Shown here: positions 48,690 through 57,365 of the stretch, piece by piece
Layout of the letters: each line of letters begins with the position of its first letter
Numbering within the stretch: position 1 is the stretch's first letter
NCBI GenBank assembly: GCA_964482085.1
Contig: CAYZVS010000005.1
Coordinates: 23,477-87,476 of the forward strand
Direction of reading: 5' to 3'
Source of the DNA: CAIXDN01 sp964482085
GTDB lineage: Bacteria > Patescibacteriota > Patescibacteriia > 2-12-FULL-60-25
Length of the DNA stretch: 64,000 nt
Program-made: the position numbers and the translations under genes
The notes under the pieces: generated by a model
Seen by the model: the letters and a program-made list of their open reading frames with translations, nothing else
Database searches by the model: none
What the model was told of the DNA's origin: nothing

Positions 48690-51263
48690 ATGTTTCCCGC
48701 GTTCCTTCTTCAGCTAGATCTCACTGTACCGATTTCCCAATCGCCGGATCTTCTTGATCCCATCTTTTTGTTGACGAGTCCAATTGCCTATCTCATCTAC
48801 ACGCTTATCGGAGCAATTGTTCTCATTTATATTTTGCTTCGCATCGGTCGCGCGATCAATATTCGTCGCAATCGCGCAAAAGTTGCCTTTGGTTTAAAGG
48901 TTTTGATGGTGCGTGTACCAAAAGAACTGAACGCCGATGACGCATCCAAGGGACAGACACAGCAACAAATCCAAGAGCTTATTGGCGCAATGGAAACCGT
49001 CTTCTCAACCGTCGGCGCGCTCAAAGCGCAACGCGGTTTTGGATCGTGGTTTTCCGGACGTAGCGATCTTTTTACATTTGAAATCGTCTGTCATCGCGAC
49101 AAGATCAGTTTCTTTGTGACGGTTCCAGAAAAGTTGCGCGAGTTCATGGAACAGCAAATTCTTGCGCAATATCCAAACGCTCAAATCGATGAAGTTCCTG
49201 ACTACAATATCTTCTCGCCTAATGGCGTTATTCTCGGTAGCTACTTAAAATCGCGCCGACCCAATTATTTCCCGATCAAAATCTACACCAAACTCGAGGC
49301 CGACTCGATGAACTCCATCACGAATGCCTTGTCTAAAATCGAGTCAGGAGATGGGGCTGCAATTCAGTATGTTGTCCGTAGTGCGCGCAAAGAATGGCGT
49401 ACAGAAGGTTTGCGTATCGCTCGCGCGATGCAACAAGGAAAAAAATTAAAAGATGTCGAGCGCAAATCATTTAGCGGACAAGTAACCAAAGAGCTAACAA
49501 CCCTCGGATCAAGTAAGTCCAAAGACAAGAAGCCGGATGAAGGCTATCGTTTGTCGCCGTTGGAAGAGGAGATGATTAAAGGTCTTGAGGAAAAAGCCTC
49601 GCATGCCGGACTCGACGTTAACATCCGTGTTGTTGTCTCTGGTAAAACGCCAGAACGTGCACAACGTTATTTAAACGACATTCTGAATGCCTACGGTCAA
49701 TTCAATATTTACGAATACGGCAACAGCTTTAAAAGCGTGATGCCGCGTAAACAATCGGGCATTGTTGAGTCGCTCATTTATCGCCATTTTGATGAAAATC
49801 AAAAGATTGTTCTGAACTCACAAGAAATGGCAACTGTTTACCATTTTCCACTACCAACAACAGAAACGCCTAAAATCAACTGGCTCTTGTCGCGTCGTGC
49901 CCTCCCACCATCCAACTTGCCGAGCGAGGGGATTCTGCTTGGCCAATCCGAGTATCGTGGTCACAATTATCAAATCCACATGAAGCAAGGCGATCGCCGT
50001 CGTCACATGTATGTGATCGGTAAATCTGGTTCCGGTAAATCTGTCTATCAAGCCTCACTCATCAAGCAGGATATTGAAGCGGGTCGTGGCGTTTGTGTGA
50101 TTGATCCGCACGGAGATCTTTGTGATGAAGTGCTCGAGTACGTACCAAAAGAACGTGCCGACGATGTCATCTTCTTTGATCCTGCTGATTACTCACGTCC
50201 GATGGGTTTGAACATGCTCGAGTTTGATCCAGCTCAACCTCAGCAGAAAACCTTCGTGATCAACGAGATGCTCAAGATTTTTGATAAACTTTACGATCTC
50301 AAATCTACCGGCGGCCCAATGTTTGAGCTGTACATGCGTAACGCGATTTTGTTGCTCATGGAAGACGTCGAGAGTGGATCGACGCTCATGGAAATCCCAA
50401 AGGTTCTGGCGGATGAAGATTATCGCAACTACAAGCTTTCCAAGTGTCAGTCACAAGACGTAAAAGATTTCTGGCAAAAAGAAGCGACCAAAGCCGGGGG
50501 AGAGGCGAGTCTTGCAAACATGGTTCCGTATATCACGTCCAAACTCACGCCCTTTATCTACAATGACTACATGCGACCGATTATCGGTCAGCAAAAGAGC
50601 GCCTTCAACATGCGCGATGTCATGGATGGCCAGAAAATCATCTTGCTAAAATTGTCCAAAGGAAAAATCGGCGACTTGAACGCCTATCTTATTGGTATGG
50701 TTCTCGTTGGTAAGATTCTGATGGCCGCTTTAGCTCGTGGCGACATGGAAGCCGCTGATCGCAAAGATTTCTATCTCTATATCGATGAATTCCAAAACTT
50801 CCTCACGGATTCTATCTCGGCGATTTTGTCGGAAGCCCGTAAATACGGCTTAAACTTGATCATCGCGCATCAATTCATCGGCCAGCTAGAAGCGAAAGGC
50901 GGGGATACGATGATCCGCGATGCGATTTTTGGTAACGTCGGTACGATGGTTGCCTTTCGTATTGGTGTGGAAGATGCAGAATTTCTTTCCAAAGAATTTG
51001 CGCCTGTTTTTAGTGAGTACGACTTGGTAAACGTAGAAGCATTCACCTGTAATATCAAAATGTTGATTGATAATACCGCTTCACGTCCTTTCAACATGAA
51101 GCCAGTCATGCCAAAGCGTCCGCAGGACAAAGAGCTGTCGCGTATGATCAAAGAGCTTTCTCGGTACAAGTTTGGTCGCAAGCGAGAACTTGTTGAGGCA
51201 GAGATTCTGGAGCGTCGTGAGGCCAGTGCCGATCTCACATCTATGGATGACATGAAGCTGTAA
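48690..51263 (+). CDS. VirD4/VirB4-like type IV secretion-type ATPase
   Basis: The 857-residue protein has an N-terminal membrane segment (residues 30-55, AYLIYTLIGAIVLIYILLRI) and a long region before the motor domain. The motor has Walker A MYVIGKSGSGKSVYQASLI, a linker GVCVIDPHGDLCDEVLEYVP, Walker B FYLYIDEFQNFLTDSISAIL and a sensor-type RKYGLNLIIAHQFIGQLEAK. This set is that of TraG/VirD4/DUF87 ATPases that power conjugation or pilus machines. CPR genomes often carry such an ATPase without a full type IV secretion system, and no other secretion gene is here. Its role may lie in DNA uptake or pilus-linked export. Confidence 0.85.
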   Translation: MFPAFLLQLDLTVPISQSPDLLDPIFLLTSPIAYLIYTLIGAIVLIYILLRIGRAINIRRNRAKVAFGLKVLMVRVPKELNADDASKGQTQQQIQELIGAMETVFSTVGALKAQRGFGSWFSGRSDLFTFEIVCHRDKISFFVTVPEKLREFMEQQILAQYPNAQIDEVPDYNIFSPNGVILGSYLKSRRPNYFPIKIYTKLEADSMNSITNALSKIESGDGAAIQYVVRSARKEWRTEGLRIARAMQQGKKLKDVERKSFSGQVTKELTTLGSSKSKDKKPDEGYRLSPLEEEMIKGLEEKASHAGLDVNIRVVVSGKTPERAQRYLNDILNAYGQFNIYEYGNSFKSVMPRKQSGIVESLIYRHFDENQKIVLNSQEMATVYHFPLPTTETPKINWLLSRRALPPSNLPSEGILLGQSEYRGHNYQIHMKQGDRRRHMYVIGKSGSGKSVYQASLIKQDIEAGRGVCVIDPHGDLCDEVLEYVPKERADDVIFFDPADYSRPMGLNMLEFDPAQPQQKTFVINEMLKIFDKLYDLKSTGGPMFELYMRNAILLLMEDVESGSTLMEIPKVLADEDYRNYKLSKCQSQDVKDFWQKEATKAGGEASLANMVPYITSKLTPFIYNDYMRPIIGQQKSAFNMRDVMDGQKIILLKLSKGKIGDLNAYLIGMVLVGKILMAALARGDMEAADRKDFYLYIDEFQNFLTDSISAILSEARKYGLNLIIAHQFIGQLEAKGGDTMIRDAIFGNVGTMVAFRIGVEDAEFLSKEFAPVFSEYDLVNVEAFTCNIKMLIDNTASRPFNMKPVMPKRPQDKELSRMIKELSRYKFGRKRELVEAEILERREASADLTSMDDMKL

Positions 51264-51322
51264 TGTGGTATCCTGTGTGTAAATCGTGGGTAAAAAGAAA
51301 AAGTCAAAAATAAAAACAATCT

Positions 51323-51937
51323 ATGGAAGAACAAGACGATATCCTTGAGCAGGTGGATGTTGTACAAGAAGAGGAGACTCCCGGACTGTCGGGGGCAGAG
51401 ACGAAGATGGCGCTCGCAATCCGCGTGGTGCGTGATTTAAAATCTCGCTTGGATAACTTGGAACGTTTGCTGGAGAGCCGATCAGAAGCTGTCGACATGG
51501 AAGAATATGCACTCGGTACCGGCGAGGAACTTACGTATGGATCTTTTGACGGACGTTCCATAGAAGGCGTATTTGATGGAGAACACATGGTTGGTGAAGA
51601 TGGTCGCAAATATTCCGTTACGCCTAACTATGCTTCCAAGTCCAAGCTGGTAGAAGGTGATTTGTTACGCCTGACGATTAATGAAGCAGGACGTTTCCTC
51701 TTCAAACAAAAAGGTCCGATCGAGCGTCAACGCTTAGTCGGCTCTCTGACACAAGACGAGCTTACCGGAGATTGGAAAGTCGTCGCAGGTGGCAATGGTT
51801 ATCGTGTTCTTGCGGCCGCTATTTCATTTCACCACGGTGAAATGGACGATGATGTTGTTATCCTTGTGCCTAAAGGAGCTCCATCGCGTTGGGCAGCCGT
51901 CGAGAATATCGTTAAGAAAGACGGGGGACAGTGGTAG
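51323..51937 (+). CDS. Uncharacterised protein between the ATPase and dnaX
   Basis: This product has 204 residues. Residues 1-60 are acidic and coiled-coil-like (TKMALAIRVVRDLKSRLDNL). A compact domain follows, beginning TYGSFDGRSIEGVFDGEHMV and GDLLRLTINEAGRFLFKQKG, that looks like a small beta-barrel or OB-like fold, then LAAAISFHHGEMDDDVVILV and a basic end. I do not recognise the family. The gene lies between the secretion-type ATPase and dnaX, and a weak stem (51939-51956) separates it from the latter. It may belong with the ATPase and the acidic protein upstream. Confidence 0.6.
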   Translation: MEEQDDILEQVDVVQEEETPGLSGAETKMALAIRVVRDLKSRLDNLERLLESRSEAVDMEEYALGTGEELTYGSFDGRSIEGVFDGEHMVGEDGRKYSVTPNYASKSKLVEGDLLRLTINEAGRFLFKQKGPIERQRLVGSLTQDELTGDWKVVAGGNGYRVLAAAISFHHGEMDDDVVILVPKGAPSRWAAVENIVKKDGGQW

Positions 51938-51982
51938 GCGTTCCGCAAGGGGCGCCTTTGTGTTTAGATGTGCCGTATCCCT

Positions 51983-53566
51983 ATGCCGTCCTTGTCCCAA
52001 AAATACCGACCCCAGACCTTTGCTGATGTCACGGGTCAAACCCATGTAACCGACACACTGGCTAAAGAGGTGGCCACCGGAAAACTTGGCCACGCCTTTC
52101 TATTTTGTGGTCCACGAGGCGTCGGAAAAACAACAACCGCCCGTATCTTTGCCAAAGCTCTCAACTGCTTGAATCCAAAAAATGGCGAACCAGACAATTC
52201 TTGTGAACGCTGCATGGCAGCTAATCAAGGCCGTCAAATCGACCTGATCGAGCTCGATGCCGCTACTCACACCGGCGTAGAAACCATCCGCGAGTCCATC
52301 GTCGAGCATGTACGTTTCGCTCCGATGAACGGCGCGCGCAAAGTGTATGTGCTCGATGAAGCGCATATGCTTTCAACGGCTTCATGGAATGCGCTTCTGA
52401 AAACGTTGGAAGAGCCTCCGGCTTATGCCTTTTTTATACTCGCCACAACAGAATGGCATAAAGTGCCAGCTACAATCGTTTCCCGTTGTCAGCGATTTGA
52501 ATTTAAACGCGTTCCAGACGACATCATGCATGATCGTATTGCGGTCCTTGCAAAGGCAGAAGATTGGAAGTTGGATGAAGGGGTCAACAAACTTATTATC
52601 TCTCGCGCCGACGGCTGTGTACGCGATGCAGAAACGCTTCTGGGTCAACTCGGTGGTTTGGGCGAGAAAAATATTACGCTCGACATCGCGCGTCTTGTTG
52701 TTCCGCAAGGCCATGTGCCAGCGGCAGCATCTCTTGTCGGATTTTGGGGTAGACGCGATCACGTCGGAGCGATGGCTGAGGCAACGCGTCTTTCTAATGA
52801 AGGTTTGCCGCTCCTTCCGCTCTTTGATGATTTGATAGAAATTATTCGCCAACTCCTCATTGCCTCGGCGGACGCTTCACTCGCAGAAAAATGGTCCAAA
52901 GGTACGGAGGATGAACGAGCGATGGCTCCACTCATCGGTGTTTTTCAGCCCGGAGAAATAAACGACATCGCGTTACTTTTGTTTGAACGTAGAAAAGACG
53001 CCAAGTCCGGTATCGATCCGCTCTTTGCGCTTCAGCTAGCCAGCACAATCGTCGCCGGAGGACTGCTTCGTAACGCTGGTTCAGTTGTCCCACCCCCTGC
53101 ACCTACACCAGTCCCTGTGTCTCCCCCCGTCGTTCCAGAACCTGCGCCGCTCCCAAAAGACCAACCAAAAACAAATGAGCTCCTTGCCGACGTTGCTCCG
53201 ATTATGGATACGTCAGCCCCGTCTGCCGTAGAAATTAATCAAGTTCGTATGAAGTGGCCGGCCGTTATCAGAGCGGTGGATGAGATTAATCACGCACTGC
53301 CCTTTATTTTGAAAATCAGCAAACCGGAAATGATGCAGGGAAACACGGTCATTATCCGATTCCAGTACGGTTTTCATCGCGATAAAATCATTTCTGATCC
53401 ACGCAATCGCAAAACGGTTGAAGACGCGGTACGTCAAATACTCGCCAATGACACATTGCTTATCGATGGAATAGTAGGAGAAGATGCGATCGTGACAGAA
53501 CAGCGCTCACAAGACATTGTCGGTAATATTTTGAAGGCCTTTGGGGGGAGCGTGGTAGAGTCATAA
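51983..53566 (+). CDS. dnaX: DNA polymerase III subunit gamma/tau
   Basis: I start at the second ATG (51983, MPSLSQKYRPQTFADVTGQT), because 51968 adds only five residues and lacks support; this gives 527 residues. The clamp-loader AAA+ motifs are complete: Walker A FCGPRGVGKTTTARIF, the zinc module (CLNPKNGEPDNSCERC), Walker B VYVLDEAHMLSTASWNALLK, and sensor FFILATTEWHKVPATIVSRC. A Pro-rich linker (near residues 370-400) leads to a short C-terminal domain (VEINQVRMKWPAVIRAVDEI). It loads the sliding clamp. Confidence 0.95.
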   Translation: MPSLSQKYRPQTFADVTGQTHVTDTLAKEVATGKLGHAFLFCGPRGVGKTTTARIFAKALNCLNPKNGEPDNSCERCMAANQGRQIDLIELDAATHTGVETIRESIVEHVRFAPMNGARKVYVLDEAHMLSTASWNALLKTLEEPPAYAFFILATTEWHKVPATIVSRCQRFEFKRVPDDIMHDRIAVLAKAEDWKLDEGVNKLIISRADGCVRDAETLLGQLGGLGEKNITLDIARLVVPQGHVPAAASLVGFWGRRDHVGAMAEATRLSNEGLPLLPLFDDLIEIIRQLLIASADASLAEKWSKGTEDERAMAPLIGVFQPGEINDIALLLFERRKDAKSGIDPLFALQLASTIVAGGLLRNAGSVVPPPAPTPVPVSPPVVPEPAPLPKDQPKTNELLADVAPIMDTSAPSAVEINQVRMKWPAVIRAVDEINHALPFILKISKPEMMQGNTVIIRFQYGFHRDKIISDPRNRKTVEDAVRQILANDTLLIDGIVGEDAIVTEQRSQDIVGNILKAFGGSVVES

Positions 53567-53570
53567 GAAT

Positions 53571-53831
53571 ATGAATCTGAATTCCAAGAGCTTTGCGGGA
53601 ACACCCGTTCAAACACGCTCCGGCATGACGCTTGGAAGACTTGCTAGCCTCGATTTTGACGCCGATACAGGTCACCTGGTATCGATCCGTGTTCATGCGG
53701 GTCTTGTAAAAGGCTTGCTTGCCGATGAGTTGATTATCGCCTGGAGCCAGATCGTGGAAATGAAGCCAAAGAAAATTATCGTATCAGATACGTCCATCCC
53801 AGCTGGTGCAAGTGTCATCGCTCTTGCTTGA
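53571..53831 (+). CDS. PRC-barrel domain protein
   Basis: The 86-residue protein is one PRC-barrel: MNLNSKSFAGTPVQTRSGMT, LGRLASLDFDADTGHLVSIR, and IAWSQIVEMKPKKIIVSD. Such barrels occur in RimM (ribosome maturation) and in photosynthetic reaction centre H subunits, and as short stand-alone proteins of unknown role. It starts four bases after dnaX and ends one base before the next gene, so the three are one operon. No RimM-specific domain is attached. Confidence 0.8.
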   Translation: MNLNSKSFAGTPVQTRSGMTLGRLASLDFDADTGHLVSIRVHAGLVKGLLADELIIAWSQIVEMKPKKIIVSDTSIPAGASVIALA

Positions 53832-53832
53832 T

Positions 53833-54684
53833 ATGGATCCCGTTTCTTCACGGATCAAGGCGATGGCTCTGTATGACGCCATGACCTATCCGCCAACGGC
53901 ACCCGAGCTAGATCTGGCGTCTGTCTCAGCTGCGATTGAGTCACCACTTAAGCTTGTTCGAGGTCGCGTGGTCTTTGAGGGAAGAGAGCTGCTCATCGAG
54001 GAGCATGAAAAGCGCGAGGCGCTTTTTCCGCGCAAGATCCGTCGCGCACGCCAAGTCGCTAAATTTCTCGCCGGACTTTCCGGTGTACGATTTGTCGCAC
54101 TCTGCAATACAACAGCATTAGCTCACGCGCGCGATGAGGGTGACTTAGATTTTTTTGTTATAACAAAATCCGGAACCATTACCCAGTCTCGTGGTCTTGC
54201 GACACTCCGCTACGCCGCTTCTCGCCCCGGCACACATGCATCAGACCGCGATTCTGTTTGTCTTTCTTACTTCGTCGATGACTCCGCCCTCGACCTTTCC
54301 TCGCACATGCTCGCCGGAGACGACCCGTACTTTCGATTCTGGTTCCTCTCGCTTTTACCATTATTTGACGATGGCATCTCCAAAGATTTCTGGAATGCGA
54401 ATACACAAATCCGTGCATCACACCCAAATGCCAAGCCTTGGATCATGTCTGAGGATTTGCGCGTGACGCGTCCTTGCTGGCGCATTCCAGCCTTTGCCTT
54501 TCTAGAGCCGCTTGCAATTAAATTACAAGAACACCGTATGTCACAAGTTTTGAAGTCGATGCGCAATCGCGACACACGCGTCATCGTCTCTCCACAAGTC
54601 CTCAAATTCCACGCCGATGATGGTCGTGAACAATTCCGATCACAGGCACAAGAAACAGCCCGTAAATATGGAGTCACTTCGTAA
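53833..54684 (+). CDS. Nucleotidyltransferase-like protein
   Basis: Start at 53833, one base after the PRC-barrel stop; 283 residues. The centre has FVALCNTTALAHARDEGDLD followed by FFVITKSG, resembling the GS-x(n)-DxD core of the Pol-beta nucleotidyltransferase fold, with Asp-x-Asp in GDLDFFVI. The Gly-Ser of the classic motif is changed, so activity is uncertain. The N-terminal 75 residues are helical and the C-terminus has a basic amphipathic segment. It overlaps the ligase-like gene downstream by 17 bases. A role in the surface-glycan pathway is possible from context only. Confidence 0.65.
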   Translation: MDPVSSRIKAMALYDAMTYPPTAPELDLASVSAAIESPLKLVRGRVVFEGRELLIEEHEKREALFPRKIRRARQVAKFLAGLSGVRFVALCNTTALAHARDEGDLDFFVITKSGTITQSRGLATLRYAASRPGTHASDRDSVCLSYFVDDSALDLSSHMLAGDDPYFRFWFLSLLPLFDDGISKDFWNANTQIRASHPNAKPWIMSEDLRVTRPCWRIPAFAFLEPLAIKLQEHRMSQVLKSMRNRDTRVIVSPQVLKFHADDGREQFRSQAQETARKYGVTS

Positions 54685-55897
54685 CTGGTCATGGCGTCTC
54701 GCAATCCTCGCTCTACCTTGGCAGACGCGATACATCCTTTTTAGCTTGCCAACGCCTGAAGCGGGTTATCAAACCGAGTGGGGAATATATGCGATTTACG
54801 CATCTTGGATACTTATTATCATTGCATGGGTGTTTAGTCTTTCTCGTACTGCGCCCCGTGTCGTCGTACCAAAATCCGTTTGGTTGATTCTTGCATTGCT
54901 CGTATTACCGATCGTATTAACGCATACAACATACAGTTTACAGTTCCTCGCTCAACTCATTGCGCTGGTTCTCTTGGTCGATGCATTACGTCGCAATCAC
55001 GTTTCTCGCGCCGATGCTTCTGCCTGGTTTCTCCTCTCGCTTGTCCCGCACATTCTTCTGGCCGTTACGCAATTTGATACGCAGAGCATATCCGCAAATA
55101 AATGGCTCGGTATTTCCGCGCAGAATCCAATAGAGTCCGGTGTTTCTGTCATTGGCGATTCTAGAGTCTTGCGTGCTTATGCCGGATTCTCACATCCAAA
55201 CATCGCCGGTATGTGGTTTGCGCTTGGCCTTGGTGCCTCGCTCTGGCTACTCCGACGTTCCGAGATCCGATGGCAAATCATTTTAGCCTGGCTCATGTGT
55301 GCTGCATTACCGATCGGAATCGTCCTAACATTTTCACGTTCTGCGTGGCTGACAACTTTTGTCATCGTTGCATTGTTTCTTGCCAAGATTCTCCGCCGAC
55401 CGATAGACGTCTATGCCCTGCGCTCGATTATCTTGGTGATCCTATGTACCTTGATCGGAATCATTCCAGTTTTGCCTTTGGTCATGAGCCGCGCGAACAC
55501 GGTTCCGAGCATCGAGAATCAATCACTAGAAGAACGTTCTGCGACATGGAAAAATATTTGGCCAGTAATCGGGCAGTCGCCTATCATTGGCCACGGGTTA
55601 GGCAGCTCCGCCAAGATTATGTCGATTAACGGTCTGGGAAATCAGCCGCCGCACGCCCTGCCGCTCGTGGTCTTACTTGAAGTCGGTCTCATGGGGCTTT
55701 GTGTTCTAGGAATCACGCTTCTCTTACTCTGGCGAGCAGGGGACACAATAACGCGCTGTTTACTGATCGCCTTGTCGATACCGGCGCTCACCGACCATTA
55801 TCTTTGGTCACTTTGGTCTGGTCAGATATTGGCTACCTTTTGCATGATTTGGTTCTTTTTAATACGTCGAAGCATTGACAAGAAGATAAAATACTGA
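54668..55897 (+). CDS. O-antigen ligase-like membrane protein (second copy)
   Basis: From the ATG at 54668 the product has 409 residues and about ten membrane helices. The characteristic outer loop is present: ERSATWKNIWPVIGQSPIIG, followed by HGLGSSAKIMSINGLGNQPP and HALPLVVLLEVGLMGLCVLG. This is the SPIIGHGLG plus H...EVG order of the WaaL/Wzy superfamily. It is smaller than, and clearly different from, the copy at 16592, so the two may act on different glycans. Its 5' end overlaps the nucleotidyltransferase-like gene by 17 bases. Confidence 0.85.
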   Translation: MESLRNWSWRLAILALPWQTRYILFSLPTPEAGYQTEWGIYAIYASWILIIIAWVFSLSRTAPRVVVPKSVWLILALLVLPIVLTHTTYSLQFLAQLIALVLLVDALRRNHVSRADASAWFLLSLVPHILLAVTQFDTQSISANKWLGISAQNPIESGVSVIGDSRVLRAYAGFSHPNIAGMWFALGLGASLWLLRRSEIRWQIILAWLMCAALPIGIVLTFSRSAWLTTFVIVALFLAKILRRPIDVYALRSIILVILCTLIGIIPVLPLVMSRANTVPSIENQSLEERSATWKNIWPVIGQSPIIGHGLGSSAKIMSINGLGNQPPHALPLVVLLEVGLMGLCVLGITLLLLWRAGDTITRCLLIALSIPALTDHYLWSLWSGQILATFCMIWFFLIRRSIDKKIKY

Positions 55898-55903
55898 TAA
55901 AGC
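55875..55903 (+). promoter_or_regulatory. Sigma70-type promoter of the PAS-GGDEF gene
   Basis: TTGACA at 55875-55880, spacer of 17, TAAAGC at 55898-55903. The -35 box lies inside the end of the ligase-like gene. Confidence 0.65.
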
Positions 55904-55935
55904 TGTTGAGCTCTTTTAACCCTTTGGAGGCACTC

Positions 55936-56955
55936 TTGGGAGATCCCAAACGCCGTAAAACGTTCGGATCGTCGTATCCGCCAAAAGTTGATCCTGTGGT
56001 GCTCGCTCGCTTCCCGAGCAGGCGCCCCTCGGATCTATCGCTAGTTCCTGCGTATGAGCAGGGACAGCTCCGTCTGCTCCAGCTTCTCTTCGAGCACGTT
56101 CCCGACGGCGTTGTGGGAACGGATCCACTCGGTTTCATTACCGAAGCAAATTCGGCCGCGCTCGAAATCTTTGGTCGCAAGGCCGAGGAGCTCGAGGGTA
56201 AACCGATCTTCGAATATCTTGTCGATGAATACGGCTCACCCCTCGCCGATGCAATCGGTCGCGAGATCACACGCTTTCGCGTGATTCGTAATCGGCATGT
56301 CTTCGTGAAGCGTCCTGACGGAACGCTCCGCTCCTGCACGCTCTGCGCCGGACCGCTCGTAGAAGATGGCAGCATCTTGCGTGCCTTCGGCATCTTCCGC
56401 GATCGCACCGAGCTCGAGGCGCTCGTACAGATCGACGAGCTCACCGGACTTCTGAACAAACGCGCGTTCTTGGAACGCGCGGAAGAACAGATCCGCATGT
56501 GCCGTCGTAAAGACGAGCCGCTCGCCATCGCCTACATCGACATGCGTCGCTTCAAGAAGCTGAACGACCATTTTGGTCATGCGGAGGGAGATCGTGTCCT
56601 GATGAAAGTCGGCGCGCGTCTCCGGAAAGAAGTCTTTGAGACGGACTTCTGCTCGCGTCTTCATGGCGATGAGTTCTGTGTTCTTCTCACGCGTATTGGT
56701 CGCGCGGATGTGGAGAAGGTTGGCAGGAAGATTGCTCGAGCCACAAGCTTTGAGATCGACCTCGTCGACCAAAAGACCCAGCAGATCGAGAGCGTCTCCG
56801 TCTCCGGCGATATCGGTATCGTCTGGCGTGAAGACGGCTACATACCCGATGCCAAGGCGATGCTCGCACTGGCCGACCGCAGCATGTTTGACTGCAAAGC
56901 CGCCGTGAAACGTGGCGAGACGGTTCCATTCTGCCTCAACTTTCAAGATGACTAA
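55936..56955 (+). CDS. PAS-GGDEF protein, possible diguanylate cyclase with a changed active site
   Basis: I choose a TTG start at 55936, since TTTGGAGG sits five bases before it; a longer frame from 55906 would start at the promoter's edge. The product has 339 residues. A PAS domain (FEHVPDGVVGTDPLGFITEA, LEIFGRKAEELEGKPIFEYL) leads to a GGDEF domain (IDELTGLLNKRAFLERAEEQ, IDMRRFKKLNDHFGHAEGD). The active-site turn reads LHGDEF, so the first Gly is His. The I-site RxxD is absent. Cyclic-di-GMP signalling is rare in CPR bacteria. The gene has cassette-style signals, which suggests acquisition. Confidence 0.8.
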   Translation: MGDPKRRKTFGSSYPPKVDPVVLARFPSRRPSDLSLVPAYEQGQLRLLQLLFEHVPDGVVGTDPLGFITEANSAALEIFGRKAEELEGKPIFEYLVDEYGSPLADAIGREITRFRVIRNRHVFVKRPDGTLRSCTLCAGPLVEDGSILRAFGIFRDRTELEALVQIDELTGLLNKRAFLERAEEQIRMCRRKDEPLAIAYIDMRRFKKLNDHFGHAEGDRVLMKVGARLRKEVFETDFCSRLHGDEFCVLLTRIGRADVEKVGRKIARATSFEIDLVDQKTQQIESVSVSGDIGIVWREDGYIPDAKAMLALADRSMFDCKAAVKRGETVPFCLNFQDD

Positions 56956-56960
56956 CCGTC

Positions 56961-56993
56961 AGCCCCGGCCCGACACCTGTCGCGCCGGGGCTT
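56961..56993 (+). terminator. Intrinsic terminator of the PAS-GGDEF gene
   Basis: AGCCCCGGC pairs with GCCGGGGCT, with CGACA and TGTCG inside, followed by TTCC. Confidence 0.75.
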
Positions 56994-57011
56994 TCCATTT
57001 GCATCGATATC

Positions 57012-57040
57012 TTGACGTAAGCCTTTTTTTTCGTTACAAC
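57012..57040 (+). promoter_or_regulatory. Sigma70-type promoter of groES-groEL
   Basis: TTGACG at 57012-57017, spacer of 17, TACAAC at 57035-57040. I looked for a CIRCE operator here and found none. Confidence 0.6.
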
Positions 57041-57067
57041 AAAGCATACAAAACTAACTTTTTGCTT

Positions 57068-57361
57068 ATGAATTTGCGCCCTCTAGGAGACCGCCTGATT
57101 ATCTCCGCCGACTCCAAAGAAGAGAAAACCGCCTCTGGCCTTTTGCTACCGGAAACCGCCTCCAAAGAACGTCCGGAACAGGGTGAAGTGATTGCGATTG
57201 GTCCCGGTCGTTTAGATGAAAAGGGGAATCGCGTTCCCATGTCCGTCAAAGTAGGGGACATGATCGTGTTCAAAAAATATTCTCCCGATGAAGTTAAAGT
57301 TGGCGAGCAAGAATATCTTGTGATTGCAGAATCCGATGTACTCGCAGTAATTGAAAAATAA
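57068..57361 (+). CDS. groES: Co-chaperonin GroES
   Basis: The start at 57068 gives 97 residues, the normal size. The family blocks are MNLRPLGDRLIISADSKEEK, then TASGLLLPETASKERPEQGE (mobile loop and following strand), VIAIGPGRLDEKGNRVPMSV and KVGDMIVFKKYSPDEVKVGE. It caps GroEL rings. The gene is four bases before groEL and is read with it. The promoter has no CIRCE-like element, unlike hrcA, so HrcA may not control this operon directly. Confidence 0.97.
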   Translation: MNLRPLGDRLIISADSKEEKTASGLLLPETASKERPEQGEVIAIGPGRLDEKGNRVPMSVKVGDMIVFKKYSPDEVKVGEQEYLVIAESDVLAVIEK

Positions 57362-57365
57362 TATT

